A DNA stretch of 32,825 nucleotides from Flavobacteriaceae bacterium (GTDB lineage: Bacteria; Bacteroidota; Bacteroidia; Flavobacteriales; Flavobacteriaceae), in NCBI GenBank assembly GCA_021648755.1, contig JAKISG010000026.1, forward strand, positions 1 to 32,825, in the 5' to 3' direction. A program made the translations under genes and the position numbers. This document shows positions 17,707 through 26,617 of this stretch, in pieces; position 1 is the first letter of the stretch; each line of letters starts with the position of its first letter. The notes beneath the pieces are model-generated. The model did not search any database. It was not told the origin of the DNA and saw only the letters and a program-made list of their open reading frames with translations.

Positions 17707-20700
17707 CTGTATTAAAATTACAGTCTGTTTGTGTATCTATTCTATTGATTGTAACTGGAATTACATAATTATTTGTAATACATAATGAAGCGTCTTGTAA
17801 AACATGTAATTTCCAAATCTCTTGATTACTACAGGCTGTTGTAAGACTAAATATTGGTGGGTTTATATTTAATGGTAGTAAATTGCCATTTGGTTCTTCC
17901 CATTGAAAATTATTAGGTGTAAAATTTGCTGCTAATTCTAATGTATCAGAAGTACTAGCAAGAAAATCATGACCAACTACAAAGGCAGTATTGTTAATAC
18001 TGTATTTAACTAATCCAGAATTTAAATCATTTCCGTTTGAAATTATAATTTTGGTATTGGCTAGGGTACAATTTGGTTTAGTAAAGTTATAATTACCAAA
18101 TTTATTAGTACTATTTAATACCATTGTATTTGTTGCTGTATTTTTATCAAAAACTAATATATTATTTGGGGTTTGTAAATTCACATAAAGCGGGGAGTTT
18201 TCTCTATATAAGTGATTGTTAGTTAATTTAGAATCAAAATTCCACTTGTGCATTAAGTAGCCTTCAATATATTCTTTTTGAGTGTTAGATACATTATAGT
18301 CGTAAAACAATACCTCAGACATTGGCCCTTTATGAAAGTATAAACTAGTGACTCTTCCTAAATAAAAAGAAAAACTATTATTAGATATATCAGAAGAAGA
18401 CGCTTCAGCAGTATGCTCTAGCCTTCCGTTTAAATACGTTGTGATGATATTGCCGTCTTTTTTGATCATTAAAAGATAGGATTCATTATCTTTAATTTTA
18501 TTAGACCAACCACGACTAAGCCCATCTCCATAGTCAGCTATTTCATTATTCCTAAGCATAGGATTTCCTGAGCTGTTAGTCGAAAATGAAACACCTGGTC
18601 CGTTTGGTAAATTTCTATTTCCTACTACATAATTCCATGCTACTCCGTCTCTGTTAATATGAGAAGCGGTAATAAACATAGTCCAATCCCCGTTCAAAGT
18701 ATCATTATTTCCCGCAGGGAATAATTCAAACCCATCTTTATTGTCATCCATTCCAAACATAACAGCTGGTAATCCATTCATACCAGTACTACTGTATTTA
18801 GGTCTTAAGGTGACATCTGCTTGATTGGGTAAGGCGTAATCACTTGTTGCTTTATTATGCCATCTTGTAATAGCACTTCCATTGCTAGGGATAACACCTG
18901 TGTTATTAATATCCATAGCATCTAACCAAATTAAAGGTTCTTGTAAATTTGGAACTATTTTAAGTTCTAAAGTATCGTTTAAACAGGCTATAGAGTTAGT
19001 GAATTCCTGCCAATCACTACTGTTCTTACTTACCATTACAGTATAATCATTACCTGGTAAAGTTAATTCTGTTTCTGCCCAAGTATTTGCTATACAAGTA
19101 CTATTACTTGTAACTTTACATTTAATTATTGCTCCAGATTGTATATTACTCACATCTAATTCGTTAGTAGTGGTGTTATTCAAGTTTCCATCAATCCACC
19201 ATTCATAAATGGGGTTACTTCCTTCATTAGTCGTAATTGCTGTAATAGTGTTTGTATTTATAGCACATTCATCATCAGCATCTAATGCAAGGTTCAATTT
19301 TAATTCTCCATTATTTCTAAATACATTCCAAGTAATATTTGGCCAAGCAGCTTCACACCAATCTATTAGCGATTCTATTAATTGGCAATCTATACCCAAC
19401 TCTATAAATTTAGGTATTCGATCATACAATTTATCTGCATAACGATTCTGTCCGACATAACCAGGTATTAAATCTGCATTAGTTTTAGAAATAGCATCTA
19501 GAGCATTGGAACTTCCGTTAGGTAGTCTATCCCAGCCAGATAAATCATTTTCAGGGAGATTTACAGCATCTATAAATTCTTTTAAAAGTGCGTTGTAAGT
19601 CCATACAGATAATCCAGGTTCTAGTTCATTTATAGAAAGAGATGTAGGACTCCTTTCTAAATTCCACCAGGGACCTTGTAATCTTATTCTAAACGCTTCT
19701 TGAAGATTAGGGCTTGTAGCTCTAGACCATGTTCTTGTTTGATTCATTACATTGATATGATGGTAAAACCGCAAAGGTTCATATATACCAGAAGTTCTAC
19801 CTGCCCATCTAATTAAATCAGGAGTATAATTATAGTCAACAGGAGAAACTTGTGTAAGCATACCATTGCCTCCATTTACAATAGATTGTACATTGTACCA
19901 ATTGGTAGATTCATAAACTCCAGCGGCAGTAGATTGTCCGTAAAAATTTAATTCTTTTCCTGGTATAGGAATTCCATAGTCTCGCTCTTCTTGAGTTACA
20001 CCAGCCTGAAAATGAGCAGGTATCTCAAATACTTGAGAGTACTGACCAAACCACTGACGTGACGCAGGTTGGTCTTCTGGTGGAGCAAACCAATGTGCTT
20101 TGTCTTGCAAGTCAAACTCATTCATAATTTCAAAATATTGGACTGCCATAAGTCTTGCTAAACTGGTAGCCGCTAATTCTCTTGGTACTAAAGGATCCAG
20201 TTGGTCAGTTGCAGTGCCGTCTGGCTGTCTCCAATGTTGTCCACCTGCACCAGGACCACTCCCTCCAGGTAATTCATTGACTCTTAAAAAAAATCGATAA
20301 TGCCAATACATATCTCTATTTTTTTTCATTAACTCATTTGGAGGGCGGTTAGCTGGTGGCATTGCTTCTAAATAAGCTCTATAATCAAGATACCCTTGTC
20401 TTGGATCAATATTAACGATATCACCTACTCCTAAATCCACAGGATTATCCCAATAAGAAGTGCCTGAAATTGCACCAGTATACCCTGCGTCTCCTGTATA
20501 TGCATCCATTGGGTGAACTATAGGTAACCAGTGCTTCCAATCTGGAAATTGAATGGCTAAAGGGAGTAAGGTTCTATCTACCATATTATCGGAATCAAAT
20601 CGGTTATAGACTTCATCTTGAGTTACACCATTTGGAAACATATATGCTAACATCTCTTCATCTTTTTCTAATACAGCATCTAACCCTGCTCCTGCAGCCC

Positions 20701-21568
20701 ACTGTTCAATAGGTTTGTCTGCTAAACTAGGCCCTGGTTGGTAAGGTGGATTCCAAGGCCTTCCATAACGGTCAACATTTTCGTGTTCTTCTGATAAGGA
20801 TCTAATATAAGATGCTATTAATTTACCTTCTTCTTCTGTTAAATTATGGAATTTTGAACGCTCTATAATTGCTTTATTTGAATAACTAAAAATTTCTAAA
20901 TCTCTTCCATCATGAACATGGCAAGAGGTGCATTTAGCTTTAATAGGTTTTGGAGTCCCCAAATCATAACCGTACCAAAAGCCACTTTGTGTAGATGGTA
21001 AACTGCTACTAATTAAAGGTGCATTATACCACAAATCTTTACCAGCGGCAATACTTCCAGAGTCTGTATAAGGCCCTACCCAAGTCATAGGGTCTTCATT
21101 TACAAAAAAAGTGTTGTTTAAAATTTTATTATTATTAATATCGTGTAAGTTAAATTTAACAACTCTATAGCCGTTAGAGATAGCATCTGACATATTAAAT
21201 CTAAAGTAGATTGTATTTAAACCAGTTGTTAAACCTGTAACTGGTATTGTAAATCGTATGGTATTATAACCTCCATTAGACATACCTCCTCTTTCTTTTT
21301 CGGGACTTTGAATTTTAGTTGTACTGTGGTTTAAGGTTAACCAACTTCCAGCGTTTATTTTTATAGAGGCTTTATTTTGATATCCTAAGTTATTTACTTG
21401 TAACCACAAAACTTTACTATTTGTTACTTGTGCAGCAGTAAGTGTAAATTCTCGTTCTTCTATGGTGCCTTCAGCTCCTAAAACTTCTACCGGAAGTGTA
21501 ATTTGAGCAGATATATTGTTTAGAAATATTAATAATGGCACGAGTATTAGTAAATTAGATTTTTTCAT
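17471..21568 (-). CDS. Large secreted protein with one haem c motif, LamG-like domain and T9SS sorting domain
   Basis: This 1365-aa protein has a signal peptide (residues 1-22, ending NNISA). A beta-rich N-terminal region of about 190 residues precedes a single CXXCH motif, C213-T-S-C216-H217. This is followed by a cytochrome-like C-terminal helix, LTEEEGKLIASYIRSL, at 243-258. No Met lies between motif and helix, so the usual sixth haem ligand seems absent. Residues about 260-760 are a large Trp/Pro-rich domain I do not recognise. About 765-845 look Ig/PKD-like, about 880-1110 are LamG/concanavalin-like (LIWLDAMDINNTG, TMFITASH, IEGYLMHKWNF), and about 1289-1365 are the T9SS type A domain. 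A haem protein delivered to the cell surface is implied. It is the first gene of the operon. G+C is 32 of 60 at 20221-20280, far above neighbouring DNA (12 of 60 at 4921-4980). Confidence 0.88.
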   Translation of the reverse strand: MKKSNLLILVPLLIFLNNISAQITLPVEVLGAEGTIEEREFTLTAAQVTNSKVLWLQVNNLGYQNKASIKINAGSWLTLNHSTTKIQSPEKERGGMSNGGYNTIRFTIPVTGLTTGLNTIYFRFNMSDAISNGYRVVKFNLHDINNNKILNNTFFVNEDPMTWVGPYTDSGSIAAGKDLWYNAPLISSSLPSTQSGFWYGYDLGTPKPIKAKCTSCHVHDGRDLEIFSYSNKAIIERSKFHNLTEEEGKLIASYIRSLSEEHENVDRYGRPWNPPYQPGPSLADKPIEQWAAGAGLDAVLEKDEEMLAYMFPNGVTQDEVYNRFDSDNMVDRTLLPLAIQFPDWKHWLPIVHPMDAYTGDAGYTGAISGTSYWDNPVDLGVGDIVNIDPRQGYLDYRAYLEAMPPANRPPNELMKKNRDMYWHYRFFLRVNELPGGSGPGAGGQHWRQPDGTATDQLDPLVPRELAATSLARLMAVQYFEIMNEFDLQDKAHWFAPPEDQPASRQWFGQYSQVFEIPAHFQAGVTQEERDYGIPIPGKELNFYGQSTAAGVYESTNWYNVQSIVNGGNGMLTQVSPVDYNYTPDLIRWAGRTSGIYEPLRFYHHINVMNQTRTWSRATSPNLQEAFRIRLQGPWWNLERSPTSLSINELEPGLSVWTYNALLKEFIDAVNLPENDLSGWDRLPNGSSNALDAISKTNADLIPGYVGQNRYADKLYDRIPKFIELGIDCQLIESLIDWCEAAWPNITWNVFRNNGELKLNLALDADDECAINTNTITAITTNEGSNPIYEWWIDGNLNNTTTNELDVSNIQSGAIIKCKVTSNSTCIANTWAETELTLPGNDYTVMVSKNSSDWQEFTNSIACLNDTLELKIVPNLQEPLIWLDAMDINNTGVIPSNGSAITRWHNKATSDYALPNQADVTLRPKYSSTGMNGLPAVMFGMDDNKDGFELFPAGNNDTLNGDWTMFITASHINRDGVAWNYVVGNRNLPNGPGVSFSTNSSGNPMLRNNEIADYGDGLSRGWSNKIKDNESYLLMIKKDGNIITTYLNGRLEHTAEASSSDISNNSFSFYLGRVTSLYFHKGPMSEVLFYDYNVSNTQKEYIEGYLMHKWNFDSKLTNNHLYRENSPLYVNLQTPNNILVFDKNTATNTMVLNSTNKFGNYNFTKPNCTLANTKIIISNGNDLNSGLVKYSINNTAFVVGHDFLASTSDTLELAANFTPNNFQWEEPNGNLLPLNINPPIFSLTTACSNQEIWKLHVLQDASLCITNNYVIPVTINRIDTQTDCNFNTDILLYPNPTKDVITLDLGELRRVKITINDVLGKTMYINKNTGQTMQISMKGFATGVYFLNIQKIDNEQVSLFKIIKID

Positions 21569-21828
21569 CAGTTGATTTTTAAAGTTACTATTATTCTTTT
21601 TTTATTAAATTTAAGTAATAAATGCAACTTTTTGAGGATTAGGGATTAATATTATTTTTTCAAAAGAAAGGGAAATTCTTCCGAATGGATAAAAGTTCTT
21701 ATATTTTCTTGCCCAAAAGTTGCGAGCCATTTAACCGAACAACAAAGATATACAATTTTTATTATATAAAAAAATGGGTGAACAAAGTGAGATAGTAGAA
21801 GTTATATTAGGAAGTATTACGATGATTA
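21569..21828. other. Spacer without recognisable gene
   Basis: These 260 bases separate the start of the cytochrome-like gene from the end of the DUF389 gene, both on the minus strand. The spacer should contain the promoter of the secreted-protein operon. I see A/T-rich leader sequence but no full TTG/TAnnTTTG pair, and no hairpin terminator. Confidence 0.5.
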
Positions 21829-23253
21829 TCACTCTTTTATAACAACTAAAGAATCTAAAGACAGTCTAGTTTTTAGCCATTTTTTTAATTTAATAATTTC
21901 TCTATTAACTGTTTTTTTAGGAATATAATGAAACCATTTAGCCTTAAAAATTACTAAAGTATCTACTTTAGAAAAATTAGTTTTTAATTGATGCGAAAAA
22001 GAAATTTCTTGCAAACCTTCGTAATTAATTTTTGCTTCTCTACTTATTTTAAGAAACGGAATTTTACTACTTAATTTATGCTCTAAAAATTTAATACGCT
22101 CATCTTTACTTCTAAGATTAACCTCTCTATTTTCTATAAGTTTCCTGTTTTTTATAAACTGTTCTTTTAAACTTTGCACTTCATTTATTATTTTTGTATC
22201 ATCTTTTCCGCCCTGAATTAATAAAGTAGTGCCTTCTAAGCCTAAATCGGATAACTTATTATTCCATCTTTTTTTATCTTTTTCAGAAATAGTTTTGCCA
22301 TAAACAGTTATTGAGATATTATTATCTCTATAATTAATATCATCTTTATCTTCATCGATAATTCCAATACCCTCATCTTTAATAGATTGAATGAACTCTT
22401 GTGATTTCTCAGTAAAATCTTTTTGTAAAATTAATTGATAAAAAGTATAAATACTTCCTGCAAAAATAACGATAGCAACGAAAGAAGCAAAACGAGCAAT
22501 ACGTTTTCTTTTGGCAGAATTAATATATTTTACCATCGGGAATCGCAAATATTTAATAATAACAAAAGTTGCCAACGCAATGAAAGTTGTATTAATTAAA
22601 AATAGAAACATTGCACCAAAAAAGTAGTTGTAATTGCCAACACCAAGACCATAACCAGCTGCGCAAAGAGGAGGCATTAAAGCAGTTGCTATTGCAACGC
22701 CTGCAACAGTATTTGTTTGTGGTTGAGGTCTGCTTATGGCAACGATTAATGCTAAACCACCAGAAATGGCAATCATTACATCTAGCACATTAGGATGTGT
22801 TCTAGCAAGAATTTCTGGAGTTGCCTCTTGAAAAAGTGGAATATAAAAAAATAGAGACGAAGTTAATAGGCTTAAACCAATCATTATTCCCAAATTTATC
22901 AATGAGCGCTTTAAGGTATCAATGTCATTGATACCAATTGCTAGACCAACCCCTAAGATTGGACTCATTAATGGTGAAATTAACATCGCACCAATGACTA
23001 CAGGAATAGAACTTACATTTAAGCCAATAGAGGCAATTAATATTGAAAAAACTAAAATCCAAGCAGTATGACCTTTGACCGCAATATTACCTTTTATGTT
23101 TTCAATAGTTGTAGTTTTATCCGTATTGTGACGAATATCTAATAACTCTTTAAAAAACCTTTTTGTACTCGAAGCAAAGCCCTGCATATCTTTTTTTACC
23201 TCTTGCTTGGTCTGTTCTATTTTTTGTTCTTGTTCTGTTGTTTTTTCTTCCAT
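21829..23253 (-). CDS. DUF389 family membrane protein
   Basis: A 474-aa polytopic membrane protein. A charged, Gln/Lys-rich N-terminus of about 65 residues precedes a membrane block at about 67-265. The block contains the DUF389 hallmarks VIGAMLISPLMSPILGVGLAIG and GVAIATALMPPLCAAGYGLG. The C-terminal 200 residues are soluble, partly coiled-coil-like (about 345-385), and end in a basic segment. The function of the family is not established; a transporter role is often assumed from the membrane topology. It is the last gene of a minus-strand cluster, 75 bases downstream of the mannose-1-phosphate guanylyltransferase gene. Confidence 0.93.
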   Translation of the reverse strand: MEEKTTEQEQKIEQTKQEVKKDMQGFASSTKRFFKELLDIRHNTDKTTTIENIKGNIAVKGHTAWILVFSILIASIGLNVSSIPVVIGAMLISPLMSPILGVGLAIGINDIDTLKRSLINLGIMIGLSLLTSSLFFYIPLFQEATPEILARTHPNVLDVMIAISGGLALIVAISRPQPQTNTVAGVAIATALMPPLCAAGYGLGVGNYNYFFGAMFLFLINTTFIALATFVIIKYLRFPMVKYINSAKRKRIARFASFVAIVIFAGSIYTFYQLILQKDFTEKSQEFIQSIKDEGIGIIDEDKDDINYRDNNISITVYGKTISEKDKKRWNNKLSDLGLEGTTLLIQGGKDDTKIINEVQSLKEQFIKNRKLIENREVNLRSKDERIKFLEHKLSSKIPFLKISREAKINYEGLQEISFSHQLKTNFSKVDTLVIFKAKWFHYIPKKTVNREIIKLKKWLKTRLSLDSLVVIKE

Positions 23254-23328
23254 ATGCTCCTTAACCTTTTCAACTTTAACTATGTGGAAAATGATTTTAT
23301 TAGTTATTTAATTAATTTTTAGAATTAA

Positions 23329-24450
23329 TTATGTTAATTTTTTTTTAAATTTTTCTTTTACTTCAGTTACAATTTGCTTGATGTCTTGTTCTTCATTTTT
23401 AGGGCAGATTAGCAAAACATCATCTTTTTCTACAACAATAAAATTATTTAAACCCTGTATGACTACATATTTTCCTTTTGATGTTCTAACCATATTGTTA
23501 GAGGCATTTCTAAAGAGAGTTTTGGCATTAACAACAGTATTTTTAGTATCATCTTTTGGTAACTTTTCATATAAAGAACCCCAAGTGCCGAGGTCATTCC
23601 ATCCAAACTCAACTGGTAAAACATGAACATTTGTAGCCTTTTCTAATATTCCGAAATCAATAGAAATACTCTCGAGATTTTTATAATTATTTTCTATGAA
23701 GTCATTTTCAAAATCGGTATTCCATATTTTATTATTAGAGCACAATATTTTTTTCATTTTAGGAAGGTGTTTTTGAAAGGCATTTAATATACTTTGAGAA
23801 CTCCAAACAAAAATTCCTGCATTCCAAAGATAATTACCCTCATTTATAAATTGTTTTGCTTTTTTTAGGTTTGGTTTTTCAGTAAAATTTGCAACTTTTT
23901 TTATATTATTTGTTATTGAGTTTATTTGCCTTGAATTTTCGGGTATTATTAAATTTGTTGAAACATCATATTGAATATAGCCATAACCAGTATTTGGATT
24001 TGACGGTTGAATACCTAAAGTCATTAAAATCTCTTTTTTAGCACAAGCCTTAAAAGCAGTTGTAACATTTTTTAGAAATTCAGTTTCATTCTCAATCCAA
24101 TGATCAGAAGGAGCAACTACGATAATGGCATCTTTATTTAAATCATTTATTTTTAGAGAAGCATACAAAATACATGGAGCGGTATTTCTCATAATTGGTT
24201 CTAAAAGTAATTGTTTTTCATTGGTAGTTGGCAATTGTTCTAAAACCAAATTTTTATAATTTTTGTTGGTAGAAATGAAAATATTCTCTTTTGGAATCAA
24301 TTTGGCAAAGCGATTAAAAGTACGTTGCAACAAACTCTCACCAATACCTAACATATCATGAAACTGTTTAGGATATTCACGTGTACTCATTGGCCAAAAT
24401 CTTGATCCGATTCCTCCTGCCATTATTATTGCATAGTAATTTTTATTCAT
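23329..24450 (-). CDS. manC: Mannose-1-phosphate guanylyltransferase
   Basis: This 373-aa sugar nucleotidyltransferase makes GDP-mannose from mannose-1-phosphate and GTP. The nucleotide-binding signature is MAGGIGSRFWPMS at residues 10-22, with the conserved YPKQF after it. Further family blocks are APSDHWI, GYGYIQYD, FTEKP, YLWNAGIFVW and FGWNDLGTWGSLYEKLP. It lacks the C-terminal phosphomannose isomerase domain of two-domain enzymes and has the length of the single-domain form. It is cytoplasmic and supplies GDP-mannose (and GDP-fucose) for surface glycans. It lies 58 bases after the SprT-like gene in the same direction. Confidence 0.95.
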   Translation of the reverse strand: MNKNYYAIIMAGGIGSRFWPMSTREYPKQFHDMLGIGESLLQRTFNRFAKLIPKENIFISTNKNYKNLVLEQLPTTNEKQLLLEPIMRNTAPCILYASLKINDLNKDAIIVVAPSDHWIENETEFLKNVTTAFKACAKKEILMTLGIQPSNPNTGYGYIQYDVSTNLIIPENSRQINSITNNIKKVANFTEKPNLKKAKQFINEGNYLWNAGIFVWSSQSILNAFQKHLPKMKKILCSNNKIWNTDFENDFIENNYKNLESISIDFGILEKATNVHVLPVEFGWNDLGTWGSLYEKLPKDDTKNTVVNAKTLFRNASNNMVRTSKGKYVVIQGLNNFIVVEKDDVLLICPKNEEQDIKQIVTEVKEKFKKKLT

Positions 24451-24508
24451 TTTATTATTTTGTTGCTATATATATCTTACCAAAAGCAAATTTTTAGTTG
24501 ACCAACGG

Positions 24509-25102
24509 TCAATTAATTACTTTAACTTCTGCATTAGGATGAAATAAATACACTTTTTTAGATGTTACTTCAATACATTTATATCGAACTCTCCGTTTTT
24601 CACCTTTTTCAAAAATACGATTATTATATTTAAATTTACTTTTTAAAGGAATTTCAAAGATATAATTTTGATTAGACTTTTTATCATATAATTTTAAAAC
24701 TAACGATAACTTAATATCAGAATCTGTACTTGCCTTTGGGTTTCGTAAATAGTTGGCAAGAATTGATAAAATTTCTGTTGGAAATATTTCGAGTTTTAAA
24801 AAAGGTAACATTAAATGTTGAAAATTTATTTTCCATTCAATTCCATGAGGTTTTATCCGTTTATATTCCTTAAAGGTTTTTAAATGTGCAATTTCATGAA
24901 CTAAAGTAATTAAAAACCGAAATTTATTTAAATCATTATTAATAGTTATTTGATAGTCACCGTTTTTTAAAGGTCTAAAATCACCGTGTTTTGTTTTTCG
25001 TTTATTTTTTATTTTTAAATAAAAATGTTGTTTATCTAAAAGCGCTTCGACTAAAGAAATTGATGATTCTGGTATATAGTTATGTAAAGTTAAGTGTTTC
25101 AT
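24509..25102 (-). CDS. SprT-like metalloprotein
   Basis: This 197-aa protein has the SprT zinc-metallopeptidase-like motif HEIAH at residues 69-73 and a third candidate ligand, His86, in PHGIEW. The context LVHEIAHLKTF is typical of the SprT-like domain. SprT/Spartan relatives in eukaryotes cleave DNA-protein crosslinks; the bacterial role is not established. The protein has a single Cys (in RYKCIEV), so the C-terminal zinc ribbon of longer SprT proteins is missing. It is replaced by a beta-rich segment (LVLKLYDKKSNQNYIFEIPL). It is cytoplasmic. It is followed after 58 bases by manC and preceded by the SDR gene with 20 bases between, so the three are probably one transcript. Confidence 0.92.
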   Translation of the reverse strand: MKHLTLHNYIPESSISLVEALLDKQHFYLKIKNKRKTKHGDFRPLKNGDYQITINNDLNKFRFLITLVHEIAHLKTFKEYKRIKPHGIEWKINFQHLMLPFLKLEIFPTEILSILANYLRNPKASTDSDIKLSLVLKLYDKKSNQNYIFEIPLKSKFKYNNRIFEKGEKRRVRYKCIEVTSKKVYLFHPNAEVKVIN

Positions 25103-25122
25103 TTTAAATGTAAAATCAAATT

Positions 25123-25800
25123 CTAGGGAGTAGAATTAGATACTTGTAAAACTTTACCATTATAAATTAAATTTCCAGTTAACGCAAAGTTAGCGATATA
25201 ATTTGCCATGTTTTTTGCAGTAATTGGTGCCTGGTATTCAGGAAAAGCCTCTGCTAACATTTCGGTTTGTACTGCTCCTAAGGCTAAGGTGTTAAATATA
25301 ATACCAGATTCTTTATATTCTTCGGCAAGTAATTCCATTAAAGTAATAACTGCACCTTTTGATGAACTATATGCCGAAAGTCCAGCAAATTTGAGTGAAC
25401 CTTGAATTCCACCCATACTACTAATAGTTACAATATGACTCCCTTTTTTTAATGATGGTAATACAACCTTAATTAAAGTAGCTACAGCAAAAACGTTAAC
25501 ATTATAAATATCTAAAAAATCTCGATAAGTAGTTTTTGAAAAAGGTTTGTGTATTAATTTACCTGCATTATTAATTAAAATATCAACAGTTTTCCAGTTT
25601 TTAGCAATAAAATCAGTTACCTTTTTTAAATCATTTTCTTTAGTAATATCTACTTTTAAAACATGAACATTTTTTGGCAAATTAGAAAGTGTATCTATAT
25701 TTCGAGAAAGGGCTAAAACTTGATGTTTATTTTTTGTAAAATATTTAACAAGTTCAAAGCCAATACCTCTACTTGCTCCAGAAATTATAATTTTTTTCAT
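25123..25800 (-). CDS. Short-chain dehydrogenase/reductase
   Basis: This 225-aa classical SDR has the cofactor motif GASRGIG at residues 8-14, NNAG at 77-80, catalytic Ser at about 127-128 (TISSMGG), and Tyr144 and Lys148 in YSSSK. The final part, NTLALGAVQTEML, fits the P-G/T segment that closes over the cofactor. It is an NAD(P)-dependent oxidoreductase of unknown substrate. It is somewhat short compared with the usual 250 aa. It starts the probable three-gene unit SDR - sprT-like - manC. Confidence 0.93.
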   Translation of the reverse strand: MKKIIISGASRGIGFELVKYFTKNKHQVLALSRNIDTLSNLPKNVHVLKVDITKENDLKKVTDFIAKNWKTVDILINNAGKLIHKPFSKTTYRDFLDIYNVNVFAVATLIKVVLPSLKKGSHIVTISSMGGIQGSLKFAGLSAYSSSKGAVITLMELLAEEYKESGIIFNTLALGAVQTEMLAEAFPEYQAPITAKNMANYIANFALTGNLIYNGKVLQVSNSTP

Positions 25801-25892
25801 CTTTAAAATTTAAAAGATGAAAATTACCATTTTTTTACACATTTAACAAACCTAAACCTAAAACTTATGAAGAATAGTATGCTTTTTTGGAT

Positions 25893-26579
25893 TTATTCCA
25901 CATTAAAATCAAAATAATGATTGCGATAAGGTTCGTATCGTAAAGTAAAATGCCACCATTCTTTAGGGTAAGACCGAAAGCCATTATTTAGCATTATAGT
26001 TTGTAATAATTGCCTATTCTCTCTTTGTTTTTTTGTAATTTTTTGATAGTTAACCCAAGATTTTTCACTAAAATAGTCGTAGTTACTTCCCATATCTAAA
26101 ACAGCATTTGTCTTGTCTGAAAATATACTTAAATCAACAGTACTACCACTACTATGTCTAGAACGTGTTGATATGTATTGTAGTTTGAATAAATCTCGCT
26201 TTTTAACTGTTGGGTAATAGTCTTGCTTCATTAAAGTGTCCTTAATATTTTTTGCCCATTTTTTAAAATGATTAACTGCTTTTTGAGGTCTATATGCATC
26301 ATAAATAATTAAACAAAGTCCTTGTTCTTGCAACTCGTCTTCTACTTTTTTTAAAGCATTAGCAGTTTGTACAGTAAGAATACATTTTTTAGCGTTATAC
26401 CCATTAACAGGTTTGCCAATAAAATTATTTGATGTCAAATAACGCAAATCTAATTTTAGGTTAGGTATTATCTCGGTAGCATACACAAAACCATATGGTA
26501 AATTTCTAACTGTTGTTGCTTTAAAAGCAAATAACAAAATTATACAAATGAAAAAAAATATAATTTTATGTCTTTTCAT
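25893..26579 (-). CDS. D-alanyl-D-alanine dipeptidase, VanX/DdpX type, secreted
   Basis: This 228-aa protein of peptidase family M15D has a signal peptide or anchor at residues 5-20. Zinc and catalytic motifs are complete: YDAYRP with Arg97, SRHSSGSTVD with His142 and Asp149, and EWWH with Glu207 and His210. The enzyme splits D-Ala-D-Ala into alanine in the envelope. There are no vanA, vanH, vanR or vanS homologues nearby, so cell-wall peptide turnover is more likely than glycopeptide resistance. It lies 38 bases after the S1/P1 nuclease gene in the same direction, and the two may be co-transcribed. Confidence 0.94.
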   Translation of the reverse strand: MKRHKIIFFFICIILLFAFKATTVRNLPYGFVYATEIIPNLKLDLRYLTSNNFIGKPVNGYNAKKCILTVQTANALKKVEDELQEQGLCLIIYDAYRPQKAVNHFKKWAKNIKDTLMKQDYYPTVKKRDLFKLQYISTRSRHSSGSTVDLSIFSDKTNAVLDMGSNYDYFSEKSWVNYQKITKKQRENRQLLQTIMLNNGFRSYPKEWWHFTLRYEPYRNHYFDFNVE

Positions 26580-26617
26580 GGTTTTTATTATTTCAATTTA
26601 AATAAAAATTTCAAACA

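Noticed and set aside
12358..17768. Three similar plus-strand open frames beginning MEICIVWPVF at 12358, 14781 and 17562
   Set aside because: They are antisense to the triplicated T9SS tails and look alike only because the underlying DNA is repeated. The sense frames carry the known domain.
21774..21842. 22-codon plus-strand frame MGEQSEIVEV...
   Set aside because: It overlaps the end of the DUF389 gene, is very short and matches nothing I know.
25893..26579. Vancomycin-resistance gene (vanX)
   Set aside because: The peptidase family is right, but there is no vanH, vanA or two-component system nearby and the protein is secreted, so peptidoglycan turnover is more likely.
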